Of a stretch of DNA of 64,000 nucleotides, positions 18,909 to 27,798 are shown piece by piece. The DNA is from Bacteroidaceae bacterium (GTDB lineage Bacteria; Bacteroidota; Bacteroidia; Bacteroidales; Bacteroidaceae), in the NCBI GenBank assembly GCA_016286165.1, contig JAEESE010000002.1, forward strand, positions 1 to 64,000, in the 5' to 3' direction. Position numbers and translations under genes: made by a program. Under the pieces are notes generated by a model. It saw nothing but the letters and a program-made list of their open reading frames with translations. It ran no database searches and was not told the DNA's origin. Position 1 is the first letter of the stretch; every line of letters starts with the position of its first letter.

Positions 18909-19997
18909 ATGAAACGACTGCTCTTTATTATCACCCTTTGCCTAACGTTTAATGTACAGGCACGAAAGACAAAGACGGCGGATGCTCCCGCTGCCTACCT
19001 CATGGTATATCACAAGGATGCCGACCACAGCCTGCACATGGCGCTGAGCCGCGATGGCTACGACTGGACTGCACTCAACGGCGATGCTCCTGTAGTGAGC
19101 GGTGATACCATAGCCCAACAGCGTGGCATTCGCGACCCTCATATCTACCGCGGCCCTGACGGCACCTACTATATTGCAGCTACCGATTTGCACCTCTTTG
19201 GCCGACGAATGGGCTATCGCAACACAGAATGGGAGCGTGACGGTCAGGAATACGGGTGGGGCAACAACCGTGCTCTTGTGCTAATGAAATCAAAAGACCT
19301 TATCCATTGGACGCATACTTCCTTCCGCATCGACGAAGCATTCCCTGAGCACTTCGGTCAAATCGGTTGCGCTTGGGCTCCCGAGATTATATACGACCCC
19401 GAGGAAGGTAAACTCATGGTCTATTTCACCATACGGGCCACGGGCAAGGGAAAGACCAAGCTCTATTATGCTTACGCCAACGACAAGTTCACGCGACTCA
19501 TCACCGAGCCCAAACTGCTCTTTGAATACCCCGACGAAAACATTCAGGTACTCGATGCTGACATCATACCCATCGACAATCTACAATCCAACACCAAAGG
19601 CAAAACCTCAAAGCGCAAAGCATCTAAGCGTAAATACGTCATGACTTATTGTGCACAAGAGAACCCTGGAGGCATCAAGATGGCAATCAGCAACCACATA
19701 AACCACGGCTACGTATATCAGCCTCAACAGATTGACAGCGAAAATGGTGCATGCGAAGCACCCACGATGTACAAAATCATAGGTGAAGACCGCTGGCTGC
19801 TGATGTACGACATATTCAGCATCAGGCCGCATAACTTCGGTTTCATGCAGACCACCGATTTCCAGACCTTCACCCCTCTCGGCCGCTTCGGTGAAGGGCG
19901 TATGCAGATGCACGGCTGTGTCTCTCCCAAGCATGGTGCCGTGACACATATCACTGAGGCTGAGGCACAACGGTTAGAAGAATACTGGAAACACTAA
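18909..19997 (+). CDS. periplasmic GH43-family glycosidase
   Basis: 362 residues from ATG 18909, which opens a signal peptide (MKRLLFIITLCLTFNVQA). It is a single-domain five-bladed propeller: IRDPHIYRGPDG with candidate base Asp76, WGNNRALVLMKSKDLIHW, and CAWAPEIIYD with Glu159. The family includes arabinofuranosidases and xylosidases. It resembles the catalytic part of the LamG/GH43 protein at 6816-9608 but lacks accessory modules and any C-terminal sorting tail, so a periplasmic role on short oligosaccharides is plausible. First gene of an apparent operon with the lipocalin (23-bp gap) and yraN. Confidence 0.88.
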   Translation: MKRLLFIITLCLTFNVQARKTKTADAPAAYLMVYHKDADHSLHMALSRDGYDWTALNGDAPVVSGDTIAQQRGIRDPHIYRGPDGTYYIAATDLHLFGRRMGYRNTEWERDGQEYGWGNNRALVLMKSKDLIHWTHTSFRIDEAFPEHFGQIGCAWAPEIIYDPEEGKLMVYFTIRATGKGKTKLYYAYANDKFTRLITEPKLLFEYPDENIQVLDADIIPIDNLQSNTKGKTSKRKASKRKYVMTYCAQENPGGIKMAISNHINHGYVYQPQQIDSENGACEAPTMYKIIGEDRWLLMYDIFSIRPHNFGFMQTTDFQTFTPLGRFGEGRMQMHGCVSPKHGAVTHITEAEAQRLEEYWKH

Positions 19998-20020
19998 TTG
20001 GATAATTATTTGTTTACCTC

Positions 20021-20524
20021 ATGAAAAGACTCATCACTCTCTTGACTACAATCTGCCTTACGCTAATTTGCGAGGCTGCAACAATCGACAACACAACGGT
20101 CAAGACGTTTGACCTGCAACGCTTCCTCGGCAGTTGGTTCGAGGTGGCTCGCTACGACCACTGGTTTGAGCGTGGTTTGGAACAGACGAAGGCAACCTAC
20201 AAACTGCGCACAGACGGCAAGATAGAAGTACTGAACACGGGTATCAAAAACGGAAAACCGAAAGAATCGAAAGGCAAGGCGAAGACAACGGACACCGCAG
20301 GACTCCTACGCATCTCGTTCTTCGGCCCTTTCTATTCCGACTACCGTATCATGCTCATTGACAAGGATTACCAATACGCCATCATCGGCAGTAGCAGCGA
20401 CAGCTACCTATGGATTCTCTCGCGCAAGCCGCAACTATCGAAAGACACAAAAGAACTGATTCTCAAGGAAGTCAGACGCCGCGGCTACGATATCAACAAG
20501 CTCATCTGGGTGAAACATAACTAA
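20021..20524 (+). CDS. exported lipocalin (Blc-like)
   Basis: 167 residues. Signal peptide MKRLITLLTTICLTLICEA; the Cys in LTLIC lacks a good lipobox, so a soluble periplasmic form is more likely than a lipoprotein. The mature protein has the lipocalin signature FLGSWFEVARYDHWFERG (GxW motif), the strand YKLRTDGKIEVLN, and the C-terminal YLWILSRKPQLS with a closing helix. Bacterial lipocalins bind lipids or other hydrophobic ligands at the envelope. It lies between a GH43 gene and yraN with 12-23 bp gaps, so it is probably cotranscribed, though no functional link is obvious. Confidence 0.92.
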   Translation: MKRLITLLTTICLTLICEAATIDNTTVKTFDLQRFLGSWFEVARYDHWFERGLEQTKATYKLRTDGKIEVLNTGIKNGKPKESKGKAKTTDTAGLLRISFFGPFYSDYRIMLIDKDYQYAIIGSSSDSYLWILSRKPQLSKDTKELILKEVRRRGYDINKLIWVKHN

Positions 20525-20536
20525 CAAAGCATCAAC

Positions 20537-20896
20537 ATGGCACGGCACAACGACTTTGGAAAATGGGGCGAAGACCTGGCTGCCAAGTATTTGGAGGACA
20601 GGGGCTTTGAAATTCTGGCGCGCAACTGGCGACACGAGCACAAGGAAGTAGATATCATTGCCCAGAAAGACGCCACTTTGTACTTCGTTGAAGTGAAGAC
20701 GCGCCATGGCGAGAATTGGAATGCTGAAGAAGCCATTGACTCTAAGAAACGTACCCTTCTATGGCGTGCCATGATGGCTTGGAAACTGCAGCACCCTTCG
20801 CCTATGCCTGTCCGCTATCCCGTCATCGCCATCGTCATTCACGAACCTGGCACGCAACCCGAGATTCGCTGGCACGACAACATTTGGGATTTGTAA
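20537..20896 (+). CDS. YraN/UPF0102 family nuclease-fold protein
   Basis: 119 residues, the standard size. It has the UPF0102 pattern: GKWGEDLAAKYLEDRGFEIL, then NWRHEHKEVDIIAQK and FVEVKTRHG. The Glu/Asp/Glu-x-Lys arrangement is the PD-(D/E)xK nuclease-like core. The function of the family is poorly established; a role in DNA processing is inferred from the fold. Last gene of the operon starting at 18909. Confidence 0.95.
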   Translation: MARHNDFGKWGEDLAAKYLEDRGFEILARNWRHEHKEVDIIAQKDATLYFVEVKTRHGENWNAEEAIDSKKRTLLWRAMMAWKLQHPSPMPVRYPVIAIVIHEPGTQPEIRWHDNIWDL

Positions 20897-20968
20897 ACGG
20901 TCCCCCACTTATAGCATTTCACAAATATAAACTAAGGGTTAAGTCATGGTATCACGTAGACATGATTG

Positions 20969-22261
20969 TCACGACATCAAGTCGCTCATAATATCATCGG
21001 ATATCATGATGGCTGATTCAGCCAGGCGTAAGTGAGTAGCAGAAGAGGAAAGCTGAACGGAAGACGCACGGTCAAGTATAAGACGCGAGGCGGCGAGATG
21101 AGGGCCAGCGGCTTGCAGGAGTGAGTTGAGGCGGCCATGTCCAAAGCGGTGCTCTATCATGGCGAGGTCTATGCCTTGGCTCGTTCTCAAACCGCACATC
21201 ACAGCCTCATCAAATAGCTCTGAATCTGTAAGGGACTCTAAGTTAAACGGACTGTTTCGAAGCGGTTGAGAGTTAAGCGTTGAGCCTTTAGGGGCGTTGG
21301 CCAGCATGTCGTTGGCAGACGGATCTATGATGGAAGAATAATACTGAATGTATTCGTTTAATGACGGATTATTGGCACGTCGGGTGCGGAGACCGTCATA
21401 ACTATGAGCAGATGGCCCGAAGCCAAGGTAAGGTGTGCCTTGCCAATAGCTGCTGTTGTGACGCGAGTGGTAGCCAGGGAGTGCGAAGTTGGAAATCTCG
21501 TAGTGCTCGAAACCTTCCTCTCGGGCTCTGCAGCAGAGTTCTGAGTACATTGCAACGCTGAGTTCTTCGTCTGCCTCGTGCACACGTTTCTCGTCACGCC
21601 AACGGCTGAGAAGCGTGCCAGGCTCGTAACTGAGTGCATAGGCCGAAAGATGCTGAATACCAAGTGAGAAGGCAACCTTGAGATCATGCTGCCATTGCTC
21701 AATAGTCTGTCCGGGCAATCCATAGATAAGGTCGATGCTTATGTTGTCAACGCCTGCCGCCTGCAACTGCTCTACTGTGCGCAAGGCTGTGCTGCTATCG
21801 TGCCGACGGCGTATGAGTTTCAAGAGTTCATCGTTGAAGGTTTGGATACCGAGGCTCACCCTGTTAACGTGGCGCAGCCCTATCTCCTCACTCGCTTGGT
21901 TTGAAGAAACAGTTTTCCCTTCAAAAAAGGATGGTGACAAGAGTGAGTCTAAATCACCTGGATTCATCTCCAAGGTCACTTCGGCATCTGGTTCAACATA
22001 ATAGTTCTCGTAGATGCAATTGAGTATGATTGAGAGTTGGCTACGCTTTAGCGTAGAAGGAGTGCCGCCGCCAAAGTAAACCGTTTGTATCGCTACCTCC
22101 GAGGCAACGCCTTCGCTTAACTGTTCATTGCGACGAAGAGCTATCTCGTTGCATAGAGCCATGACGTATGCATCCACGAGCTCTGCGCGGGTGGTAGAAT
22201 AGAAGTCGCAATATGCACATCTCGACTTACAAAATGGTATATGAACGTAAATGCCGGCCAT
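20969..22261 (-). CDS. hemW: HemW-like radical SAM protein
   Basis: 430 residues. The N-terminus MAGIYVHIPFCKSRCAYCDFY carries the radical-SAM CX3CX2C cluster (Cys11, Cys15, Cys18). The motif HIPFCKSRCAYCDF and the missing N-terminal extension fit HemW, a heme-binding or heme-insertion protein, rather than HemN, the coproporphyrinogen oxidase. Further motifs: TVYFGGGTPSTL, VTLEMNPGDL, NRVSLGIQTF, SIDLIYGLPGQT, ending in a HemN-C-like winged region. A -7 box ends about 9 bp before the start codon, so the mRNA may be almost leaderless. Confidence 0.93.
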   Translation of the reverse strand: MAGIYVHIPFCKSRCAYCDFYSTTRAELVDAYVMALCNEIALRRNEQLSEGVASEVAIQTVYFGGGTPSTLKRSQLSIILNCIYENYYVEPDAEVTLEMNPGDLDSLLSPSFFEGKTVSSNQASEEIGLRHVNRVSLGIQTFNDELLKLIRRRHDSSTALRTVEQLQAAGVDNISIDLIYGLPGQTIEQWQHDLKVAFSLGIQHLSAYALSYEPGTLLSRWRDEKRVHEADEELSVAMYSELCCRAREEGFEHYEISNFALPGYHSRHNSSYWQGTPYLGFGPSAHSYDGLRTRRANNPSLNEYIQYYSSIIDPSANDMLANAPKGSTLNSQPLRNSPFNLESLTDSELFDEAVMCGLRTSQGIDLAMIEHRFGHGRLNSLLQAAGPHLAASRLILDRASSVQLSSSATHLRLAESAIMISDDIMSDLMS

Positions 22262-22269
22262 TTCGAGGG

Positions 22270-22277
22270 CAAAGTTA
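22270..22277 (-). promoter_or_regulatory. -7 box of hemW, implying a near-leaderless mRNA
   Basis: Minus-strand TAACTTTG. With the usual 6-8 bp to the start point, transcription begins within a few bases of the hemW ATG at 22261. Confidence 0.68.
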
Positions 22278-22447
22278 TTTGTTTTTTCATAAAAAAAAGC
22301 AGATTATGCAAGATGTTTCAAGAATTATTGCTAACTTGCGGCGCTTTTTCGGGATTTATGCCTAAAAAGCACTCTCGAAACAACCAAAAAGAATGTTTCT
22401 TCAACTGAAAACTTATAAACTCACAAACTCATAAAATCAATTTCTCA

Positions 22448-24604
22448 ATGAAAAATTATTCTACGAAAGAAATCAAGAACATTGCCTTGCTTGGTAGTGA
22501 CGGGGCTGGTAAGACCACCCTCACCGAGGCGCTGCTCTATGAGAGCGGCATCATCACGCGTCGTGGACGCATCTCGCAGAAGAACACAGTGTCGGACTAT
22601 CTGCCCGTAGAGCAGGAGTATGGCTACTCGGTCTTCGCTACGCCTTTCCATGTTGAGTGGAACAACAAGAAACTCAACATCATCGACTGCCCGGGTTCTG
22701 ATGATTTCGCCGGTGCTGCCATCACGGCAATGGGCGTAACAGATACCACCATCATCCTAATCAACGCTCAGAACGGCTCTGAGGTAGCTACGCAGAACCA
22801 CTTCCGCCTGGCCGAAAAGATGCAGAAGCCTGTTCTGTTCCTCATCAACCGTTTGGACGATGAATGCGATTTCGACAACGTTCTGGAGCAGTTGCAGAGC
22901 ATCTACGGTTCTAAGGTAGTACCCGTTCAGTACCCCATCAAGACCGGTCCGGACTTCAATGCCCTCATTGACGTGCTGCTGATGAAGAAGTATTCCTGGA
23001 AGCCCGAAGGCGGTGCTCCCATCATCGAGGATATTCCTGCCGACCAGCTCGACAAGGCTACTGAGATGCATCAGGCTCTCATTGAGGCTGCTGCAGAGCA
23101 CGACGAGACCCTCATGGAGAAGTTCTTTGAGACCGAAGACCTCACCGAGGATGAGATGCGCGACGGTATCCGTGCCGGCCTCGCCAGCCGCGGTATGTTC
23201 CCCGTCTTCTGTGTTTGCGCAGGCAAGGACATGGGCGTTCGCCGTTTGATGGAGTTCCTTGGCAATGTGGTTCCCTTCGTTGACCAAATGCCCGCAGTGA
23301 AGAACACCGCCGGCGAGGAAGTGAAGTGCGACCCCAACGGTCCCACCAGCCTCTATTTCTTCAAGACAAGCGTTGAGCCGCATATCGGTGAAGTGCAGTA
23401 CTTCAAGGTAATCAGCGGTACCGTTCACGAAGGTGATGACCTGACAAACGCCGACCGTGGTTCCAAGGAGCGCATCGCCCAGCTCTTCGTATGCGCCGGT
23501 GCCAACCGCATTAAGGTTTCCGAGCTCGCTGCAGGCGACATAGGCTGCACCGTGAAGCTGAAGGACGTGAAGACAGGCAACACCCTCAACGGCAAGGATT
23601 GCGACAACCGCTTCCAGTTCATCAAGTATCCCGAGCCCAAATATATCCGTGCCATCCGCGCTGCCAACGAGGCTGACACCGAGAAGATGATGAACATCCT
23701 GCAGCGCATGTCGCAGGAAGATCCCACTTGGGTTATCGAGCAGTCGAAGGAACTGCGTCAGATTCTGGTTAAGAGCCAGGGCGAGTTCCACCTCCGCACA
23801 CTGAAGTGGCGCATGGAGAACAACGATAAGATGTCCATCGTCTTTGACGAGCCTCGTATTCCTTACCGCGAGACCATCACCAAGGCAGCTCGTGCCGACT
23901 ACCGTCACAAGAAGCAGTCGGGCGGTGCAGGTCAGTTTGGTGAGGTTCACATGATTGTAGAGCCTTACGTCGAGGGCGAGCCCGTGAAGGAGGTTTATCG
24001 CTTCGGTGGCCAGGAATATCGCATCAATGCCAAGTCCGAGGACGTTATCGATCTGGAATGGGGCGGCAAGTTGGTATTCATCAACTCCGTAGTGGGTGGT
24101 GCTATCGATGCTCGCTTCATGCCTGCTATCCTCAAGGGTGTTATGTCGAAGATGGAGCAGGGCCCGTTGACCGGTTCTTATGCTCGCGACGTTCGCGTTA
24201 TCGTCTATGACGGTAAGATGCACCCGGTTGACTCAAACGAACTGTCATTCATGCTCGCCGGACGCAACGCTTTCGTACAGGCTTTCCGCGAGGCTGCTCC
24301 CAAACTGCTGGAGCCTATCTATGATGTAGAGGTCCTCGTTCCCAGCGACTGCATGGGTGATGTGATGAGCGACCTGCAGGGCCGCCGTGGCATGATCATG
24401 GGTATGAACTCAGAGAGCGGTATCGAGAAGCTTAACGCTAAGGTGCCCTTGAAGGAGATGTCAAGCTACAGCACAGCTCTGAGCTCCATCACCGGTGGCC
24501 GTGGCTCGTTCGTCATGAAGTTCTCGGCTTACGAACTCGTTCCTGCCGATGTTCAGCAGAAGCTACAGAAGGAGTTCGAAGAGAGCCAGAAGGAGGACAA
24601 CTAA
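22448..24604 (+). CDS. fusA2: EF-G2-type elongation factor G paralogue
   Basis: 718 residues with full EF-G architecture (G domain and domains II-V). P-loop GSDGAGKTT is intact (residues 16-24). The NKxD motif reads NRLD (134-137). Two catalytic spots differ from canonical EF-G: switch I has YGYSV (59-62 region) in place of RGITI, and switch II has DCPGSDDF (80-87), so the His that activates water is Ser84. This matches the divergent EF-G2 described in Bacteroides, which supports translocation without GTP hydrolysis and is induced by carbon limitation under the regulator Cur. That this copy behaves the same way is inference. A 186-bp leader separates it from the divergent hemW, and a strong terminator follows. 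Confidence 0.9.
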   Translation: MKNYSTKEIKNIALLGSDGAGKTTLTEALLYESGIITRRGRISQKNTVSDYLPVEQEYGYSVFATPFHVEWNNKKLNIIDCPGSDDFAGAAITAMGVTDTTIILINAQNGSEVATQNHFRLAEKMQKPVLFLINRLDDECDFDNVLEQLQSIYGSKVVPVQYPIKTGPDFNALIDVLLMKKYSWKPEGGAPIIEDIPADQLDKATEMHQALIEAAAEHDETLMEKFFETEDLTEDEMRDGIRAGLASRGMFPVFCVCAGKDMGVRRLMEFLGNVVPFVDQMPAVKNTAGEEVKCDPNGPTSLYFFKTSVEPHIGEVQYFKVISGTVHEGDDLTNADRGSKERIAQLFVCAGANRIKVSELAAGDIGCTVKLKDVKTGNTLNGKDCDNRFQFIKYPEPKYIRAIRAANEADTEKMMNILQRMSQEDPTWVIEQSKELRQILVKSQGEFHLRTLKWRMENNDKMSIVFDEPRIPYRETITKAARADYRHKKQSGGAGQFGEVHMIVEPYVEGEPVKEVYRFGGQEYRINAKSEDVIDLEWGGKLVFINSVVGGAIDARFMPAILKGVMSKMEQGPLTGSYARDVRVIVYDGKMHPVDSNELSFMLAGRNAFVQAFREAAPKLLEPIYDVEVLVPSDCMGDVMSDLQGRRGMIMGMNSESGIEKLNAKVPLKEMSSYSTALSSITGGRGSFVMKFSAYELVPADVQQKLQKEFEESQKEDN

Positions 24605-24655
24605 ACCTCAAAACTCATGCCCTCACACAGAGGGAAGCCGACAGGATCGGCAACA

Positions 24656-24694
24656 CAAAAAAGCTGCGCAGCGAACAGGCTGCGCAGTTTTTGT
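24656..24694. terminator. bidirectional terminator between EF-G2 and the GH43 gene
   Basis: AAAAAGCTGCGCAGC pairs with GGCTGCGCAGTTTTT (one bulge) around GAACA. A-rich on one side and T-rich on the other, it fits both convergent genes. Confidence 0.85.
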
Positions 24695-24756
24695 TTTATA
24701 TAATGTCTATGATTTCTTAGGCTTTATTCATCAATGACATATCGTTTGATAGCCCG

Positions 24757-27609
24757 TCATTTGACAAGCACCTTGCGACCATTGACGATATAAAGGCCAC
24801 GCTTGAGCTGGTGCACGCTGGATGAGTTGCCGATACGCTGACCGCTAATGGTGTAAATACTGCCATCGCCCATGGGGGATTCAGCAAGCTCGACATTCTC
24901 GATGGCATCGTAGGTATAGTCGGTGCCGGAACGGCCTGCCATGATGGCGAGCAAGGCCACGTCCTTGGCCGAGAGAGCACGCTTGTAGACAAGCAGATCG
25001 TCGATTAAGCAATCGGCTGAGCCCCAGAAGGAGCCTGTACCCAGCTGCATATAAGGTGCTGAACGCAGGAAGGAAAGCACGGTTGAGTAAGCCGCAGTGC
25101 CTGCGAATCCTTTCTGCGCCTTCTTGACTCCATCGACGTATACGTTAACGCCTGCAGAGGTAAGCGTAACGGTGAGGAACGCCCATTTATCGGCTGGCAG
25201 GTACTTAGTGGAGCCGTTGTTGGGGCGGTTGATGTCAAACCACGTAGAACCATTGTTAAAGCCTACGTAAGTGTTGCCCGTCATGAAGAAACGCGCAGTG
25301 GCGCTGTTAGCCTCTTGGTTTGCGAAACTCCAGATGGCATCCCAGTCGTTGTTGGCAGTCATCTTGACCCACATGGCTATTGTCATGCCACGCAGCGAGG
25401 AAAGGCCCTTGAGAGGATTATCCATAAGGGTGTAGCTGGCATCGGCATTGGCTCCGAAATACTGATGCAGGGTGTAGCTGCCGCGCTCAGCGTCGCGACT
25501 CACGGTGGGCACTGTGCCTGAGCCAAGAGCTTTCAGCTCTGGTTTCTGGTCTGCATTGAACTTATTGGGCTGAGACTTGGTAGTGAACGGATACCAGGCT
25601 ACGAGGTCGCTCAGGTAGTCGCCGTCGGGGAGGTCATCGTCGCCTGCAGCCGTGAGATTAAACACTTCCGTATAGCTTACATCATCGCAGGTGACGGTAT
25701 ATGTAAGCGTCACGTCAGTAGTCGTCTCAGGTGGCGTGAAACGCCCTGCTCCGTTAATGATGTCGGTATTGCTGCTTGTCCATTTTACCTTGGCTCCGAA
25801 ATACGCAGTTGTGGGAAGTGCGATGTTTGAACTGATGGTCTGACCGTCCTTGACAGGCATCGTGTTAGCGCGGACAGTATATGCCACAGCATACTTAGGA
25901 TCTATGTGGTAAGCCCACAACTGCACGCCGCAGCTCGTGCCTGATTCGGCGGTAGCGGTAATACCTACGGCGGGGATGGTCGTGCCGTCAAGTGTCTGCG
26001 GCACTACTACGCCTTTATACGCTACGCCCCCGATGGTGAGAGTGATGTAACCTGTGCCTTGAGTCATACGCCACGAGCCGGTTTTGGAGCCCGTTACCTT
26101 GCCGTCGGCAGTCAGTTTGACGGTGATGGGCGTCACCTCTTCCATATTCGCGTGGTCCATCTTATATTTATGTATCAGCACGCTGTAGGTGCCTGCCATC
26201 TCCTCGGGCGTGAAGGCACAGCCGGCCTTGAGACTCTCGTCGGTCACTTCCTCGCCGTCGAATTCGAAAGGTGCCGAGCATAGCCAGCCGTTCTCGTTGA
26301 GGAATAATTGGCGAGTACGAACGAGATGTCCTGCGGTACCGTCGTTGAACTTGGTATGGTAAACCACGAAGTTGCGCCCTTGTTGGTCGGTAACTACGCT
26401 GTTGTGACCTTGCGCACACTCGCCCACGGTTTGCAGGCCCCAACCATTGTAAGCGCCCATCAGCTTCATGCCGCCGTTGGTCTGGGCATTAGGTCCGAAG
26501 TTGAGCCAATAGCGGTTGTGGTAGCAGGCATCCAGATTGCCGGCGTCAACGTACTGTCCATTGGGCGTAGCCGAGCGGAAGGTGCGCATTTCATATCCTC
26601 CGTCGGGGGCAAAGCCACCATATGAGAGGAAAAGGTAATAGTAGTTGCCAATGTGATGGATGTACGGACCTTCGCCGCTGCTATAATAGCCTCCGGCTAT
26701 GCGACGGCCGAAATAGGGATCACTGAGTGCACGTCCCTGGCCATCGTTCTCGATGGGGTAAGTGGTTGTGTAGTCGCGCAGTCCCGTCTGCTTGTCTAGT
26801 TTTATGATGAAGATACCTCCGCTCCACGAACCATAATCGAGCCATAGTTCGCCATCCTGGTCAAAGAACACGTTGGGGTCGATGTCGTTGGTCCAATACG
26901 TGCCCCAGTCGTTGCCGCGGTTGTAGCGCGAAGGCAGCGTAGCCTGCTCGCCGAGCACTATCTCGAGGTCGGTTTTCTTCCATGATATCTGGGGCATAGA
27001 GGTGTTGCGGAAGCCGCTGTAGTGCACAGGTCCCTGATAAACGTAGGGGCCGGTTATCTTATCGGCCGTGAGCAGCACGATTACGGAATGCCAGCTGTCG
27101 CCATTAAGGCTCATATACATCATCCACTTGCCTGAGTTGGGGTTGTAGACGAGGTCTGGCGCCCACATATTACCTGTGATATTCCAGTCGGTCTGGTCGC
27201 CGTTAGCCCACGCCTTGGCATCGAAGCCTGCAAACTCCACCTCGCGCTGCGTGCCGCCGATCACAGTGCTGACCATCCTCGCGGGATGCTGCGAGAACGC
27301 ATTGGCGAAATCGGTCACCACGACAGAGCCCGAGTTGTTGAGCTTGCCGAAGAGCCTGCTGTTATCAAGGCCGGTCCAATTGACCATATTGTCCGCCGAC
27401 ATCGCCCAGCCGCGGTGCGAGCCTATCACGTAGAAGGTCTTGCCGGTATAATGCACGGCACTGGGATCGTGCACGCTGACGGCTGCGTGTTTCTTGTTCT
27501 TGTAAAGCGAGTTTATCTCTTCGCGCGTGAGCTCCGTAGTCTGCGCATAACCTACGCATGGGATTATGACAGCCAGCAAAGCAATGGCTTTTGTAAATAA
27601 CTTACTCAT
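24757..27609 (-). CDS. secreted GH43 arabinanase-like enzyme with LamG domain and sorting-like tail
   Basis: 950 residues. Signal peptide (cleavage near GYAQ-TTEL), then a GH43 propeller (about 40-440) with VSVHDPSAVHYTGKTF (candidate base Asp48), NMWAPDLVYN and SSGEGPYIHHIGNYYYLF (candidate acid Glu). This pattern is typical of endo-1,5-alpha-L-arabinanases. A family-associated beta-sandwich (about 455-580), an Ig-like segment (about 590-660; KWTSSNTDI) and a LamG/concanavalin-like domain (about 670-890) follow. The last 40 residues form the Gly/basic tail (SGQRIG, KRGLYIVNGRKVLVK). Probably cell-surface arabinan degradation. Confidence 0.88.
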   Translation of the reverse strand: MSKLFTKAIALLAVIIPCVGYAQTTELTREEINSLYKNKKHAAVSVHDPSAVHYTGKTFYVIGSHRGWAMSADNMVNWTGLDNSRLFGKLNNSGSVVVTDFANAFSQHPARMVSTVIGGTQREVEFAGFDAKAWANGDQTDWNITGNMWAPDLVYNPNSGKWMMYMSLNGDSWHSVIVLLTADKITGPYVYQGPVHYSGFRNTSMPQISWKKTDLEIVLGEQATLPSRYNRGNDWGTYWTNDIDPNVFFDQDGELWLDYGSWSGGIFIIKLDKQTGLRDYTTTYPIENDGQGRALSDPYFGRRIAGGYYSSGEGPYIHHIGNYYYLFLSYGGFAPDGGYEMRTFRSATPNGQYVDAGNLDACYHNRYWLNFGPNAQTNGGMKLMGAYNGWGLQTVGECAQGHNSVVTDQQGRNFVVYHTKFNDGTAGHLVRTRQLFLNENGWLCSAPFEFDGEEVTDESLKAGCAFTPEEMAGTYSVLIHKYKMDHANMEEVTPITVKLTADGKVTGSKTGSWRMTQGTGYITLTIGGVAYKGVVVPQTLDGTTIPAVGITATAESGTSCGVQLWAYHIDPKYAVAYTVRANTMPVKDGQTISSNIALPTTAYFGAKVKWTSSNTDIINGAGRFTPPETTTDVTLTYTVTCDDVSYTEVFNLTAAGDDDLPDGDYLSDLVAWYPFTTKSQPNKFNADQKPELKALGSGTVPTVSRDAERGSYTLHQYFGANADASYTLMDNPLKGLSSLRGMTIAMWVKMTANNDWDAIWSFANQEANSATARFFMTGNTYVGFNNGSTWFDINRPNNGSTKYLPADKWAFLTVTLTSAGVNVYVDGVKKAQKGFAGTAAYSTVLSFLRSAPYMQLGTGSFWGSADCLIDDLLVYKRALSAKDVALLAIMAGRSGTDYTYDAIENVELAESPMGDGSIYTISGQRIGNSSSVHQLKRGLYIVNGRKVLVK

Positions 27610-27643
27610 GTCTTGAATTTACGATAACTGTTGATTTCGAGGC

Positions 27644-27651
27644 CAAAAATA
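27644..27651 (-). promoter_or_regulatory. possible -7 box of the GH43 arabinanase-like gene
   Basis: Minus-strand TATTTTTG, 35 bp before the start codon. No convincing -33 element. Confidence 0.4.
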
Positions 27652-27722
27652 GGCATTTTTTATGACTTTCGTTAACACTTACCGCCGTTTTAACGTGATT
27701 TAATATAAATAAAGTATAAGGA

Positions 27723-27754
27723 TTTGGTCATAAACTGCAAAAGCCTTTCCTTTG
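27723..27754 (+). promoter_or_regulatory. promoter of the OmpA-type lipoprotein gene (variant -7)
   Basis: TTTG at 27723-27726, a 20-bp spacer and TTCCTTTG at 27747-27754 (second base T instead of A). It lies inside an in-frame upstream extension, supporting the start at 27799. Confidence 0.5.
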
Positions 27755-27798
27755 CAACAGAAAAAGGAGTATTAATCGTTAACCAATACACAAGAACT

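Noticed and set aside
20072..20086. Lipocalin as a lipoprotein
   Set aside because: The Cys in LTLIC lacks Gly/Ala/Ser before it, unlike the clear lipobox of the OmpA-type protein, so a soluble export signal is more likely.
22757..24223. 488-codon open frame antisense to EF-G2
   Set aside because: It lies entirely inside a highly conserved gene and has no family resemblance. Long antisense frames are common opposite genes with strong codon bias.
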